Notes: a model not told the origin generated them from the sequence alone. A stretch of DNA of 64,000 nt from Streptomyces ruber (GCF_014648075.1 NZ_BMQK01000005.1:281688-345687); one strand, 5' to 3'; positions 33,935 to 44,826 are shown, counted from the stretch's first letter. A program made the numbers and translations.

Positions 33935-34615
33935 ATGCTGAACAAGTACGCGCGTGCTTTCTTCACGCGTGTTCTCACGCCGTTCGCCACGTTCCTCATC
34001 CGTCGCGGAGTGAGCCCCGACACGGTCACGCTCGTCGGGACCGCCGGAGTGGTCGCGGGCGCGCTGGTCTTCTTCCCCCGGGGCGAGTTCTTCTGGGGCA
34101 CGGTCGTCATCACGCTGTTCGTCTTCTCCGACCTGGTCGACGGCAACATGGCCCGCCAGCTCGGCCGCTCCAGCCGCTGGGGCGCCTTCCTGGACTCCAC
34201 GCTCGACCGGGTCGCCGACGGCGCCGTCTTCGGCGGGTTCGCCCTCTGGTACGCGGGACAGGGCGACGACAACATCCTGTGCGCGGTGTCGATCTTCTGC
34301 CTGGCGAGCGGCCAGGTCGTGTCGTACACCAAGGCCCGCGGCGAGTCGATCGGCCTGCCGGTCGCGGTCAACGGGCTGGTGGAACGCGCCGAACGGCTGG
34401 TGATCTCGCTGGTCGCTGCCGGGTTCGCGGGCCTGCACGCGTTCGGCGTGCCCGGCATCGACGTCCTGCTGCCGATCGCCCTGTGGATCGTCGCCGCCGG
34501 CAGCCTGGTCACGCTGGTCCAGCGGGTCGTCACGGTCCGCCGGGAGTCCGCGGAGGCCGAGGCCGCCGACAACGCCTCCCACGGGACCTCCCACGGGAGC
34601 GAGGCCGCCTCGTGA
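33935..34615 (+). CDS. pgsA: CDP-alcohol phosphatidyltransferase (phosphatidylinositol phosphate synthase)
   Basis: It makes phosphatidylinositol phosphate from CDP-diacylglycerol and inositol phosphate at the membrane. The signature D-x2-D-G-x2-A-R-x8-G-x3-D-x3-D is visible in DLVDGNMARQLGRSSRWG, then AFLDSTLDRVAD. Six helices are predicted in 226 residues. ATG 33935 has GGGAAGG upstream. It heads an overlapping operon with patA and pimA, which is why I favour the inositol-phosphate substrate over glycerol phosphate. Confidence 0.9.
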   Translation: MLNKYARAFFTRVLTPFATFLIRRGVSPDTVTLVGTAGVVAGALVFFPRGEFFWGTVVITLFVFSDLVDGNMARQLGRSSRWGAFLDSTLDRVADGAVFGGFALWYAGQGDDNILCAVSIFCLASGQVVSYTKARGESIGLPVAVNGLVERAERLVISLVAAGFAGLHAFGVPGIDVLLPIALWIVAAGSLVTLVQRVVTVRRESAEAEAADNASHGTSHGSEAAS

Positions 34616-35571
34616 GCAACGCGCGGGACCGGCTGACGGACGGGCTGTACGGGCTCGGCTGGAGCACCGTCAAGAAACTCCCCGAGCCCGCCGCCGCGGC
34701 GCTCGGCCGCACCATCGCCGACCTCACCTGGAAGCGGCGCGGCGAGGGCGTCCTCCGCCTGGAGCGCAACTACGCGCGCGTGGTGCCGGACGCGACCCCG
34801 GAGCGCCTGGCCGAGCTCTCGCGCGCGGGTATGCGGTCGTACCTGCGGTACTGGATGGAGTCGTTCCGGCTGCCCGTGTGGAGCGAGGAGCGCATCAGGA
34901 ACGGCGTCGAGGTGAAGGGCATGCACCACATCGCCGACGCCCTCGCCGCCGGCAAGGGCGTCGTCATAGCCCTGCCGCACCTCGCGAACTGGGACCTCGC
35001 GGGCGCCTGGGCCACCACCGAGCTGAAGATGCCCCTCACGACCGTCGCCGAGCGCCTCAAGCCCGAGACGCTGTTCGACCGGTTCGTCGCCTACCGCGAG
35101 AGCCTCGGCATGGAGGTGCTGCCGCACACCGGCGGCACCGCGTTCGGCACGCTGGCCCGGCGGTTGCGCGAGGGGGGCCTGGTCTGCCTGGTCGCCGACC
35201 GCGACCTGTCCGCGTCCGGGGTCGAGGTGGACTTCTTCGGCGAGACGGCGCGGATGCCCGGCGGACCGGCCCTGCTCGCCCAGCACACCGGCGCGGCGCT
35301 GCTGCCCGTGACGCTCCGGTACGACGACTCGCCCGTGATGCGCGGGCAGGTGCACGCGCCGGTCGCGGTGCCCGAGTCGGGTACGCGCCCGCAGAAGACG
35401 TCCGTCATGACCCAGGCGCTGGCCGATGTCTTCGCCGCGGGGATCGCCGAGCGTCCGGAGGACTGGCACATGCTGCAGCGCCTGTGGGTCGCCGACCTGG
35501 AGCCCCGCCCGGCGCGGCCGTCGGAGCCGTCCTCGGAGCTGTCGTCCGAGCCGGAGGGAGAGCGGAGTTGA
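34612..35571 (+). CDS. patA: phosphatidylinositol mannoside acyltransferase (LpxL/HtrB-like)
   Basis: It acylates phosphatidylinositol mannosides on the cytoplasmic face. The lysophospholipid-acyltransferase motif H-x4-D is HLANWD (ALPHLANWDLAG). RLRIRRGGL-like and CLVADRDLSASGVEVDFFGE regions follow. Length is 319 residues. GTG 34612 overlaps the pgsA stop and the gene's own stop overlaps the pimA start. Family and operon position agree. Confidence 0.88.
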   Translation: MSNARDRLTDGLYGLGWSTVKKLPEPAAAALGRTIADLTWKRRGEGVLRLERNYARVVPDATPERLAELSRAGMRSYLRYWMESFRLPVWSEERIRNGVEVKGMHHIADALAAGKGVVIALPHLANWDLAGAWATTELKMPLTTVAERLKPETLFDRFVAYRESLGMEVLPHTGGTAFGTLARRLREGGLVCLVADRDLSASGVEVDFFGETARMPGGPALLAQHTGAALLPVTLRYDDSPVMRGQVHAPVAVPESGTRPQKTSVMTQALADVFAAGIAERPEDWHMLQRLWVADLEPRPARPSEPSSELSSEPEGERS

Positions 35572-36728
35572 GGATCGGTATCGTCTGCCCGTACTCCTGG
35601 GACGTCCCCGGCGGCGTCCAGTTCCACATCCGTGATCTGGCCGAGCACCTCCTCGCCCTGGGACACGAGGTGTCCGTCCTCGCCCCGGCGGACGACGACA
35701 CCCCCCTGCCGCCGTACGTCGTCTCGGCGGGCCGCGCCGTCCCCGTCCCGTACAACGGCTCGGTCGCCCGGCTGAACTTCGGGTTCCTGTCGGCGGCGCG
35801 GGTGCGGCGCTGGCTGCACGACGGCGCCTTCGACGTGATCCACATCCATGAGCCCGCCTCGCCGTCGCTGGGCCTGCTGGCGTGCTGGGCCGCGCAGGGC
35901 CCGATCGTCGCCACCTTCCACACCTCCAACCCGCGCTCGCGGGCGATGATCGCCGCGTATCCGATCCTCCAGCCCGCCCTGGAGAAGATCAGCGCGCGGA
36001 TCGCGGTGAGCGAGTACGCGCGCCGCACGCTCGTCGAGCACCTCGGCGGCGACGCCGTCGTCATCCCGAACGGCGTCGACGTCGACTTCTTCGCACGAGC
36101 CAAGCCGAACCCCGACTGGCAGGGCGAGACCCTCGGCTTCATAGGCCGCATCGACGAGCCCCGCAAGGGCCTGCCCGTCCTGATGAAGGCGTTGCCGAAG
36201 ATCCTCGCCGAACGGCCGCGCACCCGTCTCCTCGTCGCCGGGCGCGGCGACGAGGAGGAGGCCGTGGCGAGCCTGCCCGAGGAGATGCGGTCGCGCGTCG
36301 AGTTCCTCGGCATGATCAGCGACGCGGACAAGGCACGCTTCCTGCGCAGCGTCGACGTGTACGTCGCCCCCAACACCGGCGGCGAGAGCTTCGGGATCAT
36401 CCTGGTCGAGGCGATGTCGGCGGGCGCGCCCGTCCTCGCCTCCGACCTGGACGCCTTCGCGCAGGTCCTGGACCAGGGCGAGGCGGGGGAGCTGTACGCC
36501 AACGAGGACGCGGACGCGCTGGCCGCCGCGGCCGTACGGCTGCTGGCGGACCCCGGGCGGCGCCAGGAACTGCGGGAACGGGGCAGCGCCCACGTCCGGC
36601 GCTTCGACTGGTCGACGGTGGGCGCGGACATCCTGTCCGTGTACGAGACGGTCACCGACGGAGCGGCCGCCGTCGCCGCCGACGAACGGACCGGGCGGCG
36701 CGCCCGGTTCGGCCTGGCGCGGGACTGA
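35568..36728 (+). CDS. pimA: phosphatidylinositol alpha-mannosyltransferase (GT4)
   Basis: It adds the first mannose from GDP-mannose to phosphatidylinositol. The GT-B N-domain starts [18 protein letters not shown]. The C-domain has [14 protein letters not shown] and the E-x7-E motif ESFGIILVE. Length is 386 residues. TTG 35568 overlaps the patA stop (TTGA) and has GGAGGGAG at about 8 nt. The start is supported because the conserved N-terminal strand begins at once. Confidence 0.9.
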   Translation: MRIGIVCPYSWDVPGGVQFHIRDLAEHLLALGHEVSVLAPADDDTPLPPYVVSAGRAVPVPYNGSVARLNFGFLSAARVRRWLHDGAFDVIHIHEPASPSLGLLACWAAQGPIVATFHTSNPRSRAMIAAYPILQPALEKISARIAVSEYARRTLVEHLGGDAVVIPNGVDVDFFARAKPNPDWQGETLGFIGRIDEPRKGLPVLMKALPKILAERPRTRLLVAGRGDEEEAVASLPEEMRSRVEFLGMISDADKARFLRSVDVYVAPNTGGESFGIILVEAMSAGAPVLASDLDAFAQVLDQGEAGELYANEDADALAAAAVRLLADPGRRQELRERGSAHVRRFDWSTVGADILSVYETVTDGAAAVAADERTGRRARFGLARD

Positions 36729-36785
36729 CCGGCGTCCTTCCGGCCCGTACGGGCCGCGCGACCCGTACGGGTAGCCTTGCCGCCC

Positions 36786-37331
36786 GTGAGCGCAACCCTG
36801 ATCTGGATCCTCGTCGGCCTGGTCGCCATCGGCCTCTACCTGAGCTGGACCGCGGGCCGCCTCGACCGGCTGCACGCCCGGATCGACGCCGCCCGCGCCG
36901 CCCTCGACGCGCAACTGCTGCGCCGCGCCTCGGTGGCCCAGGAACTCGCCACCTCCAAGGTGCTGGACCCGGCCGCCTCGATCGTGCTGTACGAGGCCGC
37001 CCACGCGGCCCGGCAGGCCGAGGAGGAGCAGCGCGAGGTCGCCGAGAGCGAGCTGAGCCAGGCGCTGCGCGCCGTCCTCGCGGAACCCGCGCAGGTCGAG
37101 GCGGTACGGGAGGCGCCGGGCGGCGAGGAGGCCGCCAGGGAACTGGCCCAGGCGGTGCGCCGGGTGCCCATGGCGCGCCGCTTCCACAACGACGCCGTAC
37201 GGGCCGCCCGCGCGCTCCGCCGGCACCGCAAGGTCCGCTGGTTCCGGCTCGCGGGCCACGCCCCCTTCCCGATGGCCTTCGAGATGGACGACGAGCCGCC
37301 GACGGCACTGGTGGACCGCGCGGGAGTGTGA
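36786..37331 (+). CDS. LemA-like membrane-anchored protein
   Basis: The 181-residue protein has an N-terminal helix ([18 protein letters not shown]) and a long helical coil. The stretch [20 protein letters not shown] recalls the LemA consensus (a paired-helix bundle facing outside or inside the membrane). No catalytic motif is seen. GTG 36786 has no ribosome binding site, but TAGCCT at 36772-36777 lies 8 nt upstream, so the transcript is probably leaderless. LemA kinship is moderate; the function of LemA itself is uncertain. Confidence 0.65.
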   Translation: MSATLIWILVGLVAIGLYLSWTAGRLDRLHARIDAARAALDAQLLRRASVAQELATSKVLDPAASIVLYEAAHAARQAEEEQREVAESELSQALRAVLAEPAQVEAVREAPGGEEAARELAQAVRRVPMARRFHNDAVRAARALRRHRKVRWFRLAGHAPFPMAFEMDDEPPTALVDRAGV

Positions 37332-37462
37332 TCCGGCCCGCACGGGCCCCGTGCCGCGCCCCCGGAAACGAGCCACCGCCTGCCCATTGGCCCTTGCTGT
37401 GGCCTGCTCACCTCACGTTTCCTCGGTGCTGGCAGCAACCCCCTTCACCGAGTGAGGTCTTC

Positions 37463-38377
37463 GTGTCCGACTCGCTTCCCACCTCCGCCCCCGCCCCCGA
37501 GACTGGCACCGCGCGCGTGAAGCGCGGCATGGCCGAGCAGCTCAAGGGCGGCGTGATCATGGACGTCGTCACCCCGGAACAGGCGAGGATCGCCGAGGAC
37601 GCGGGCGCCGTCGCCGTCATGGCCCTGGAGCGGGTCCCCGCGGACATCCGCAAGGACGGCGGCGTGGCCCGCATGTCGGACCCCGACATGATCGAGGGCA
37701 TCATCGAGGCGGTCTCCATCCCCGTGATGGCCAAGTCCCGTATCGGCCACTTCGTCGAGGCCCAGGTCCTGCAGTCCCTCGGTGTGGACTACATCGACGA
37801 GTCCGAGGTCCTCACCCCCGCCGACGAGGTCAACCACTCCGACAAGTGGGCGTTCACCACGCCGTTCGTCTGCGGCGCCACCGACCTGGGCGAGGCCCTG
37901 CGCCGCATCGCCGAGGGCGCGGCCATGATCCGCTCCAAGGGCGAGGCCGGCACCGGCAACGTCGTCGAGGCGGTCCGCCACCTGCGGCAGATCAAGAACG
38001 AGATCGCCCGGCTGCGCGGCTTCGACAACCACGAGCTGTACGCCGCCGCCAAGGAGCTGCGCGCCCCGTACGAGCTGGTCAAGGAGGTCGCCGAGCTGGG
38101 CAGGCTGCCGGTCGTGCTGTTCTCCGCCGGCGGCGTGGCGACCCCGGCCGACGCAGCCCTGATGCGTCAGCTCGGTGCCGAGGGTGTCTTCGTCGGCTCC
38201 GGCATCTTCAAGTCCGGCGACCCGGCCAAGCGCGCGGCCGCCATCGTGAAGGCCACCACCTTCTTCGACGACCCGAAGATCGTCGCGGACGCCTCCCGCA
38301 ACCTCGGCGAGGCCATGGTCGGGATCAACCTCGACACCCTGCCCGAGGGTGAGCGCTACGCCGACCGGGGCTGGTGA
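37463..38377 (+). CDS. pdxS: pyridoxal 5'-phosphate synthase subunit PdxS
   Basis: The lyase subunit of DXP-independent vitamin B6 synthesis condenses ribose 5-phosphate, glyceraldehyde 3-phosphate and ammonia into PLP. Very conserved segments include [45 protein letters not shown] and [15 protein letters not shown]. Length is 304 residues. GTG 37463 has GAGTGAGG at 6 nt. It is followed at once by its glutaminase partner pdxT. Confidence 0.97.
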   Translation: MSDSLPTSAPAPETGTARVKRGMAEQLKGGVIMDVVTPEQARIAEDAGAVAVMALERVPADIRKDGGVARMSDPDMIEGIIEAVSIPVMAKSRIGHFVEAQVLQSLGVDYIDESEVLTPADEVNHSDKWAFTTPFVCGATDLGEALRRIAEGAAMIRSKGEAGTGNVVEAVRHLRQIKNEIARLRGFDNHELYAAAKELRAPYELVKEVAELGRLPVVLFSAGGVATPADAALMRQLGAEGVFVGSGIFKSGDPAKRAAAIVKATTFFDDPKIVADASRNLGEAMVGINLDTLPEGERYADRGW

Positions 38378-38982
38378 TGTCCGCGCCCGTGATCGGAGTG
38401 CTCGCCCTCCAGGGCGACGTGCCGGAGCACCTCACCGCCCTGACCGTGGCCGGCGCCGTGGCCGGGCCGGTGCGGCGCCCCGAGGAACTCGCCCGGGTCG
38501 ACGGCCTGGTCGTCCCCGGCGGCGAGTCCACCACCATCTCCAAGCTGGCCGCCCTCTTCGGCCTCATGGAACCCCTCCGCGCGCGCGTGCGCGACGGCAT
38601 GCCGGTCTACGGCACCTGCGCGGGCATGATCCTGCTCGCCGACAAGATCCTCGACCCGCGCGCGGGCCAGGAGACGATCGGCGGCATCGACATGATCGTG
38701 CGCCGCAACGCCTTCGGCCGGCAGAACGAGTCCTTCGAGGCGGCGGTCGACGTGCGCGGCGTCGAGGGCGATCCTGTGGAGGGCGTCTTCATCCGCGCGC
38801 CCTGGGTGGAGTCCGTCGGCGCGGAGACCGAGGTGCTCGCCGAGCACGACGGCCACATCGTCGCGGTCCGCCAGGGCAACGCGCTCGCCACGTCGTTCCA
38901 CCCGGAGCTGACGGGCGACCACCGGATGCACGCGCTGTTCGTCGCCATGGTGCGCGGGAACCGGACACCGGAGTCCTTGTAG
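38377..38982 (+). CDS. pdxT: pyridoxal 5'-phosphate synthase glutaminase subunit PdxT
   Basis: It supplies ammonia to PdxS by hydrolysing glutamine. Triad-type glutamine amidotransferase: [13 protein letters not shown] (oxyanion loop), [13 protein letters not shown] (nucleophilic Cys) and [13 protein letters not shown] (His and Glu). Length is 201 residues from ATG 38377; GTG 38374 is one codon earlier. Its start overlaps the pdxS stop. Confidence 0.96.
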   Translation: MSAPVIGVLALQGDVPEHLTALTVAGAVAGPVRRPEELARVDGLVVPGGESTTISKLAALFGLMEPLRARVRDGMPVYGTCAGMILLADKILDPRAGQETIGGIDMIVRRNAFGRQNESFEAAVDVRGVEGDPVEGVFIRAPWVESVGAETEVLAEHDGHIVAVRQGNALATSFHPELTGDHRMHALFVAMVRGNRTPESL

Positions 38983-39030
38983 GATCTCTGGGGTCGTTGC
39001 AGAGATGGGTTACGCGAAGGAGACAGGCAG

Positions 39031-39783
39031 ATGTCCGGCCACTCTAAATGGGCCACGACGAAGCACAAGAAGGCCGTCATCGATGCCAAGCGCGGCAAGC
39101 TCTTCGCGAAGCTGATCAAGAACATCGAGGTCGCGGCGCGGATGGGCGGCGTCGACCTGGAGGGCAACCCGACGCTGTACGACGCCGTGCAGAAGGCGAA
39201 GAAGCAGTCGGTCCCGAACAAGAACATCGACTCGGCGATCAAGCGCGGCGGCGGCCTGGAGGCCGGCGGCGCCGACTACGAGACGATCATGTACGAGGGG
39301 TACGGCCCCAACGGTGTCGCGGTGCTCATCGAGTGCCTCACCGACAACCGCAACCGCGCCGCCTCCGAGGTCCGCGTCGCGATGACCCGCAACGGCGGCT
39401 CCATGGCCGACCCGGGCTCCGTGTCGTACCTGTTCAACCGCAAGGGCGTCGTCATCGTCCCCAAGGGCGAGCTGACCGAGGACGACGTCCTGGGTGCCGT
39501 GCTCGACGCGGGCGCCGAGGAGGTCAACGACCTCGGTGAGTCCTTCGAGGTGCTCAGCGAGGCCACCGACCTGGTCGCGGTGCGCACCGCCCTCCAGGAC
39601 GCCGGCATCGACTACGACTCCGCCGACGCCAACTTCGTCCCGACCATGCAGGTCGAGCTGGACGAGGAGGGCGCCAAGAAGATCTTCAAGCTGATCGACG
39701 CGCTGGAGGACAGCGACGACGTGCAGAACGTCTTCGCCAACTTCGACGTGAGCGACGAGGTCATGGCGAAGGTCGACGCTTAG
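39031..39783 (+). CDS. yebC: YebC/PmpR-family translation or transcription factor
   Basis: The 250-residue protein begins with the invariant [20 protein letters not shown] and contains [10 protein letters not shown] and the typical [11 protein letters not shown]. YebC proteins were long called DNA-binding regulators; recent work links members to relief of ribosome stalling. The ribosome binding site is GAAGGAGA before ATG 39031. It precedes ruvC, the usual arrangement, but a terminator hairpin lies between. Confidence 0.95.
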   Translation: MSGHSKWATTKHKKAVIDAKRGKLFAKLIKNIEVAARMGGVDLEGNPTLYDAVQKAKKQSVPNKNIDSAIKRGGGLEAGGADYETIMYEGYGPNGVAVLIECLTDNRNRAASEVRVAMTRNGGSMADPGSVSYLFNRKGVVIVPKGELTEDDVLGAVLDAGAEEVNDLGESFEVLSEATDLVAVRTALQDAGIDYDSADANFVPTMQVELDEEGAKKIFKLIDALEDSDDVQNVFANFDVSDEVMAKVDA

Positions 39784-39815
39784 GGCACGCCGCGAGAGGC
39801 AGGCCGGGATCCGCA

Positions 39816-39843
39816 CGGGCCGACGGGACACCCCGTCGGCCCG
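39816..39843 (+). terminator. terminator after yebC
   Basis: CGGGCCGACGGG (39816-39827) and CCCGTCGGCCCG (39832-39843) form a perfect 12-bp stem with loop ACAC. Confidence 0.75.
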
Positions 39844-39911
39844 TCGGCTTGGGGCCGTTGTCGGTGGCACCCGATAGCCTGCGGGAACAGGTTTCGTAGG
39901 GAGGGGTGCGC

Positions 39912-40442
39912 GTGCGCGTACTGGGGGTGGACCCGGGCCTGACGCGGTGCGGCGTCGGCGTGGTCGAGGGCGTCGCGGGCAGGCCGCTCACCATGATCGG
40001 GGTCGGTGTCGTCCGGACGCCCGCGGACGCGGACCTCGGCCACCGTCTCGTCGCCGTCGAGCAGGGCATCGAGCGGTGGCTCGACGAGTACGGACCCGAG
40101 TACGTCGCGGTGGAGCGAGTCTTCAGCCAGCACAACGTCCGCACCGTGATGGGCACCGCCCAGGCCAGCGCCGTCGCCATCCTCTGCGCCTCCCGCCGCG
40201 GCATCCCCGTCGCCCTGCACACCCCCAGCGAGGTCAAGGCCGCCGTCACCGGCAGCGGCCGCGCGGACAAGGCGCAGGTGGGCGCCATGGTCACGCGTCT
40301 GCTGCGGCTCGCGGCGCCCCCGAAGCCGGCCGACGCCGCCGACGCCCTCGCGCTCGCCATCTGCCACATCTGGCGGGCCCCCGCCCAGAACAGACTCCAG
40401 CAGGCCGTCGCCCTGCACGCATCGAAAGGCCGTACGGCATGA
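39912..40442 (+). CDS. ruvC: Holliday junction endonuclease RuvC
   Basis: It resolves four-way junctions in recombination. RNase-H-fold acidic residues are visible in [11 protein letters not shown] and [13 protein letters not shown]; later acids are in [15 protein letters not shown]. Length is 176 residues. GTG 39912 is preferred because GGGAGGGG lies about 7 nt upstream; GTG 39906 is two codons earlier. Its stop overlaps ruvA. Confidence 0.96.
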   Translation: MRVLGVDPGLTRCGVGVVEGVAGRPLTMIGVGVVRTPADADLGHRLVAVEQGIERWLDEYGPEYVAVERVFSQHNVRTVMGTAQASAVAILCASRRGIPVALHTPSEVKAAVTGSGRADKAQVGAMVTRLLRLAAPPKPADAADALALAICHIWRAPAQNRLQQAVALHASKGRTA

Positions 40443-41044
40443 TCGCCTTCGTCAGCGGCACGGTCGCAGCCCTCGCCCCCGACACCGCGGTGGTCGAGGT
40501 CGGCGGCGTCGGCATGGCCGTCCGGTGCACCCCGGACACCCTGTCCACGCTCCGCGTCGGACAGCCCGCGAGGCTCGCCACCTCCCTCGTCGTCCGCGAG
40601 GACTCGCTCACCCTGTACGGCTTCGCGGACGACGACGAGCGCCAGGTCTTCGAGCTGCTCCAGACCGCCAGCGGGGTCGGCCCGCGCCTCGCCCAGGCCA
40701 TGCTCGCGGTGCACCGCCCGGACGCCCTGCGCCGCGCGGTCGCGACCGGCGACGAGAAGGCCCTCACCGCCGTCCCCGGCATCGGCAAGAAGGGCGCCCA
40801 GAAGCTCCTCCTGGAGCTCAAGGACCGCCTCGGGGAACCGGTCGGCGCCCCCGCGGCCGGCGCCCCGGTCACCGCCGGCTGGCGCGACCAGCTGCACGCC
40901 GCGCTCATCGGCCTCGGGTACGCCACCCGGGAGGCCGACGAGGCGGTGACCGCGGTGACCCCGCAGGCGGAGGCCGCCGGGGGCACGCCCCAGATCGGCT
41001 CGCTGCTGAAGGCCGCGCTGCAGACCCTCAACAGAGCGCGCTGA
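40439..41044 (+). CDS. ruvA: Holliday junction DNA helicase subunit RuvA
   Basis: It binds junctions and loads RuvB. Starts [12 protein letters not shown] (OB fold). It has paired helix-hairpin-helix motifs ([15 protein letters not shown] and [15 protein letters not shown]) and a C-terminal RuvB-contact domain. Length is 201 residues. ATG 40439 overlaps the ruvC stop by three bases. Confidence 0.96.
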   Translation: MIAFVSGTVAALAPDTAVVEVGGVGMAVRCTPDTLSTLRVGQPARLATSLVVREDSLTLYGFADDDERQVFELLQTASGVGPRLAQAMLAVHRPDALRRAVATGDEKALTAVPGIGKKGAQKLLLELKDRLGEPVGAPAAGAPVTAGWRDQLHAALIGLGYATREADEAVTAVTPQAEAAGGTPQIGSLLKAALQTLNRAR

Positions 41045-41134
41045 CCGGAGGGCGCCGTGCCGGTCCCGCAGCGCCCCGCGCCGCGCTTCCCCGAACTCAC
41101 CCACCCGACTGCGACAACCCCCGAGGCACACGCG

Positions 41135-42229
41135 ATGAACTGGGACGACCCGACCGACACGGCAGCCGGCGAGCGGTCCGCCGACTCCGCCGCGGAGCGG
41201 TTGGTGGGCTCCGCCGCCGACCGCGAGGACCAGGCGGTGGAGGCCGCCCTGCGTCCCAAGGACCTGGACGAGTTCATCGGCCAGGAGAAGGTCCGCGAGC
41301 AGCTCGACCTCGTGCTCCGGGCGGCCCGCGCGCGCGGGGCGACCGCCGACCACGTCCTGCTCTCCGGCGCCCCCGGCCTCGGCAAGACCACCCTCTCGAT
41401 GATCATCGCGGCCGAGATGGGCGCCCCGATCCGCATCACCAGCGGCCCCGCCATCCAGCACGCCGGCGACCTCGCCGCCATCCTGTCCTCCCTCCAGGAG
41501 GGCGAGGTCCTCTTCCTCGACGAGATCCACCGCATGTCGCGGCCCGCCGAGGAGATGCTGTACATGGCCATGGAGGACTTCCGCGTCGACGTCATCGTCG
41601 GCAAGGGCCCCGGGGCCACCGCGATCCCGCTCGAACTGCCGCCGTTCACGCTGGTCGGCGCCACCACGCGCGCGGGCCTGCTGCCGCCCCCGCTGCGCGA
41701 CCGCTTCGGCTTCACCGCGCACATGGAGTTCTACGAGCCGACCGAGCTGGAGCGGGTCGTCCACCGCTCGGCGGACCTGCTCGAGGTGGAGATCGACCCC
41801 GCGGGCGCCGCCGAGATCGCCGGCCGCTCCCGCGGCACCCCCCGCATCGCCAACCGGCTGCTGCGCCGCGTACGGGACTACGCGCAGGTCAAGGCCGACG
41901 GAGTGATCACCGAGGACATCGCCGCGGCCGCCCTCGCCGTCTACGAGGTCGACTCCCGGGGCCTCGACCGCCTCGACCGCGCGGTGCTGACGGCCCTGCT
42001 GAAGCTGTTCGGCGGCGGACCCGTCGGCCTGTCCACGCTCGCCGTCGCGGTGGGGGAGGAGCGCGAGACCGTCGAGGAGGTCGCGGAGCCCTTCCTCGTC
42101 CGCGAGGGACTCCTGGCACGCACCCCCAGAGGCCGCGTGGCGACCCCCGCCGCATGGGCGCATCTCGGCCTCACCCCACCCCGGCAGAACACCGCAGGAA
42201 ACGGACAACAGGACCTGTTCGGGACGTGA
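41135..42229 (+). CDS. ruvB: Holliday junction branch-migration helicase RuvB
   Basis: An AAA+ motor of 364 residues. Walker A is [11 protein letters not shown], Walker B is [10 protein letters not shown], sensor 1 is [11 protein letters not shown], and the arginine finger region is [14 protein letters not shown]. The C-terminal winged helix binds DNA. I take ATG 41135 (MNWDDPTD), the usual N-terminus as I recall. GTG 41057 is a real alternative: it has a better ribosome binding site (GGAGGG), only 12 nt after ruvA. Confidence 0.96.
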   Translation: MNWDDPTDTAAGERSADSAAERLVGSAADREDQAVEAALRPKDLDEFIGQEKVREQLDLVLRAARARGATADHVLLSGAPGLGKTTLSMIIAAEMGAPIRITSGPAIQHAGDLAAILSSLQEGEVLFLDEIHRMSRPAEEMLYMAMEDFRVDVIVGKGPGATAIPLELPPFTLVGATTRAGLLPPPLRDRFGFTAHMEFYEPTELERVVHRSADLLEVEIDPAGAAEIAGRSRGTPRIANRLLRRVRDYAQVKADGVITEDIAAAALAVYEVDSRGLDRLDRAVLTALLKLFGGGPVGLSTLAVAVGEERETVEEVAEPFLVREGLLARTPRGRVATPAAWAHLGLTPPRQNTAGNGQQDLFGT

Positions 42230-42275
42230 CGGCGCGGGACTCGCCCGCTCCGGAACCCCGGTGCCATGCTGTGCG

Positions 42276-42305
42276 TTGTTCCCTGCGTGCGGACTCGCCT
42301 AGACT
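42276..42305 (+). promoter_or_regulatory. candidate promoter of yajC-secD-secF-apt
   Basis: TTGTTC (42276-42281) and TAGACT (42300-42305) have 18-bp spacing. The predicted start is about 80 nt before yajC. Confidence 0.55.
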
Positions 42306-42393
42306 CCGCCGGTGCCGCCCTTGCCGGCAGCACCCCCACATCCCCAACCATCAGGCCGCTCACACCGCGGTCGTGTGAAGGAAGTTCCGACCC

Positions 42394-42888
42394 GTGAGTC
42401 TCGTGACCCTCCTCCCGTTCATCGTGCTCATCGGGGCCATGTTCCTGATGACCCGGTCGGCCAAGAAGAAGCAGCAGCAGGCCGTCGACATGCGGAACTC
42501 GATGCAGCCCGGTTCCGGCGTCCGTACGATCGGGGGCATGTACGCGACGGTCAAGGAGGTCAACGAGGACACGGTTCTCCTTGACGCCGGTCCCGGCGTC
42601 GAACTGCTCTTCGCGAAGAACGCCATCGGCTCCGTCCTCGACGACGACGAGTACAACCGCATCGTCCACGGCATCGAGCACGACCTGAAGGCCGACGACA
42701 CCGTGGTTCCGGACGACGCCTCCTCCCTCACCGGGACCGACGAGCCCGCCGACGCGACCCCCGCCGCCAAGCCCCTCGATCTCGGCAAGAAGGACGCGGA
42801 CGCCGACGCCGTGGACGGGGCGGACGCCGCGCCGCAGGCCGAGCAGGCGGAGCCGAAGAAGACCGACGGCGAGTCCGACGCGAAGTAA
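42394..42888 (+). CDS. yajC: preprotein translocase subunit YajC
   Basis: An accessory Sec component of 164 residues. One N-terminal helix (LVTLLPFIVLIGAMFLMTR) is followed by KKKQQQ and the conserved MQPGSGVRTIGGMYATVKEV. The C-terminal tail is long and acidic, beyond the usual about 110 residues. GTG 42394 has AAGGAAG upstream. It sits directly before secD and secF, its known partners. Confidence 0.94.
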   Translation: MSLVTLLPFIVLIGAMFLMTRSAKKKQQQAVDMRNSMQPGSGVRTIGGMYATVKEVNEDTVLLDAGPGVELLFAKNAIGSVLDDDEYNRIVHGIEHDLKADDTVVPDDASSLTGTDEPADATPAAKPLDLGKKDADADAVDGADAAPQAEQAEPKKTDGESDAK

Positions 42889-43029
42889 GCACGCCCGGGA
42901 AGCGCGGCGCGACCGACTCGCGTCCCGCGTCCCCCGGTACGTGCCGTTACCGCACGGGACCCCGACCCAATGGCACGGCCGTCCGCGCGTCCATCCGGCG
43001 CCGGGCGGCCCGAGAGGGAGTACGAGAAG

Positions 43030-44826
43030 GTGGCAGCACCGAAGAAGGGCCGGAGCGCGAGCGCCCAGAGCAGACCAGGCCGCGCACTGGTCCTCATGTT
43101 GATCGCCGTCGTAGCGCTCACCGGGGGCATGTTCGCCTCCGGACACCACACCCCGCGTCTCGGCATCGACCTCGCCGGCGGCACCAGCATCACGCTGACG
43201 GCGGTCACCGAACCCGGCCAGGCGAACGCGATCAACCCGACCAACATGGACACCGCGGTCGAGATCATGGAGCGCCGTGTCAACGGCCTCGGTGTCTCCG
43301 AGGCGGAGGTCCAGACCCAGGGCGATCGCAACATCATCGTCAACGTTCCCAAGGGCACCGACTCCGAACAGGCCCGGGAGCAGGTCGGCACCACCGCCAA
43401 GCTCTACTTCCGCCCGGTGGTGGCCACGGAGGTCTCCGGCACCGACGCGAGCGCCAGCCCGAGCGCCGGCTCCAGCGCCGCAGCCTCCCCGAGCCCGTCG
43501 GCCTCCGCCGACGAGTCGGCCGCGGACGAGGAGGCGAGCTCGTCGCCCTCCGACGCCGCGAGCCCGTCGGCGAGCGCAACCTCCCAGGGCCGCGCGGTCA
43601 CCGAGGCCCTCAAGGCCGACCCCACCCCGAGCGACTCGGCCGCCACGAGCGCCGACGCCTCCGCCAGCCCGTCCGCCTCCGCCTCCGCCTCCGAGAGCGC
43701 GGGCTCCGGCGAGGCGGACGCGCAGCTCCAGGCCCAGTACGCCGCGCTCGACTGCACCAAGGCCGACCAGCGCTCCGAGGCCGGCAGCGGCGCCAAGCCC
43801 GCCGACTCGACCGTCGCCTGCGGCCAGAACGCGCAGGGCCAGTGGCAGAAGTACGTCCTCGGCCCGGCCGAGGTCGACGGCACGGACGTCGACAAGGCCG
43901 AGGCGGTCTTCGACACCCAGAGCGCCGCGGGCTGGAAGGTCACCATGGACTTCACGTCCAAGGGTGCCGACAAGTTCGCCGCCATCACCGGCAAGCTCGC
44001 CCAGAACCAGACCCCGCAGAACCAGTTCGCGATCGTCCTCGACAACGAGGTCGTCTCCGACCCGTACGTGAACCAGTCGATCACCGGTGGCAACGCCGAG
44101 ATCTCCGGCAGCTTCACGCAGGAGGAGGCCCAGGGGCTCGCCAACATGCTGTCGTACGGCGCGCTCCCGCTCTCCTTCAAGGAGTCGAGCGTCACCACGG
44201 TCACCGCCGCGCTCGGCGGTGAGCAGCTGGAGGCCGGTCTGATCGCCGGCGCCATCGGCCTCGCCCTGGTCGTGATCTACCTGCTCGTCTACTACCGCGG
44301 TCTGTCGCTCATCGCGCTCGCCTCGCTGCTCATCTCGGCGGCCCTGACCTACGTGATCATGTCGCTGCTCGGCCCGGCGATCGGCTTCGCGCTGAACCTG
44401 CCCGCCGTCTGCGGCGCCATCGTCGCCATCGGCATCACCGCGGACTCGTTCATCGTGTACTTCGAACGCGTCCGGGACGAGGTCCGCGAGGGCCGCTCGC
44501 TGCGTCCCGCCGTCGAGCGGGGCTGGCCGCGCGCCCGGCGCACCATCCTGGTCTCCGACTTCGTGTCGTTCCTCGCCGCCGCGGTGCTCTTCGTGGTCAG
44601 CGTCGGCAAGGTCCAGGGCTTCGCGTTCACGCTGGGTCTCACCACCCTCCTCGACGTGGTGGTCGTCTTCTTCTTCACCAAGCCGCTGCTGACGCTCCTC
44701 GCCCGCACCAAGTTCTTCGGGGGCGGCCACAAGTGGTCCGGCCTGGACCCGAAGCGGCTCGGTGCCCGGCCGCCGCTGCGCCGCACCCGCCGTCCCGCCG
44801 TCCACGTCGACCCCAAGGAGGCGTGA
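43030..44826 (+). CDS. secD: protein translocase subunit SecD
   Basis: The RND-type subunit that uses the proton-motive force to pull proteins across the membrane with SecF. The first helix is ALVLMLIAVVALTGGMFAS, followed by LGIDLAGGTSITL. Helices 2-6 start at LIAGAIGLALVVIYLLVYY. A long Ala/Ser/Pro/Glu low-complexity segment (about nt 43430-43720) interrupts the external P1 domain. GTG 43030 (MAAPKKGRS) is preferred, with GGGAG upstream; ATG 42970 has no ribosome binding site. Length is 598 residues. It is two bases from secF. Confidence 0.95.
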   Translation: MAAPKKGRSASAQSRPGRALVLMLIAVVALTGGMFASGHHTPRLGIDLAGGTSITLTAVTEPGQANAINPTNMDTAVEIMERRVNGLGVSEAEVQTQGDRNIIVNVPKGTDSEQAREQVGTTAKLYFRPVVATEVSGTDASASPSAGSSAAASPSPSASADESAADEEASSSPSDAASPSASATSQGRAVTEALKADPTPSDSAATSADASASPSASASASESAGSGEADAQLQAQYAALDCTKADQRSEAGSGAKPADSTVACGQNAQGQWQKYVLGPAEVDGTDVDKAEAVFDTQSAAGWKVTMDFTSKGADKFAAITGKLAQNQTPQNQFAIVLDNEVVSDPYVNQSITGGNAEISGSFTQEEAQGLANMLSYGALPLSFKESSVTTVTAALGGEQLEAGLIAGAIGLALVVIYLLVYYRGLSLIALASLLISAALTYVIMSLLGPAIGFALNLPAVCGAIVAIGITADSFIVYFERVRDEVREGRSLRPAVERGWPRARRTILVSDFVSFLAAAVLFVVSVGKVQGFAFTLGLTTLLDVVVVFFFTKPLLTLLARTKFFGGGHKWSGLDPKRLGARPPLRRTRRPAVHVDPKEA

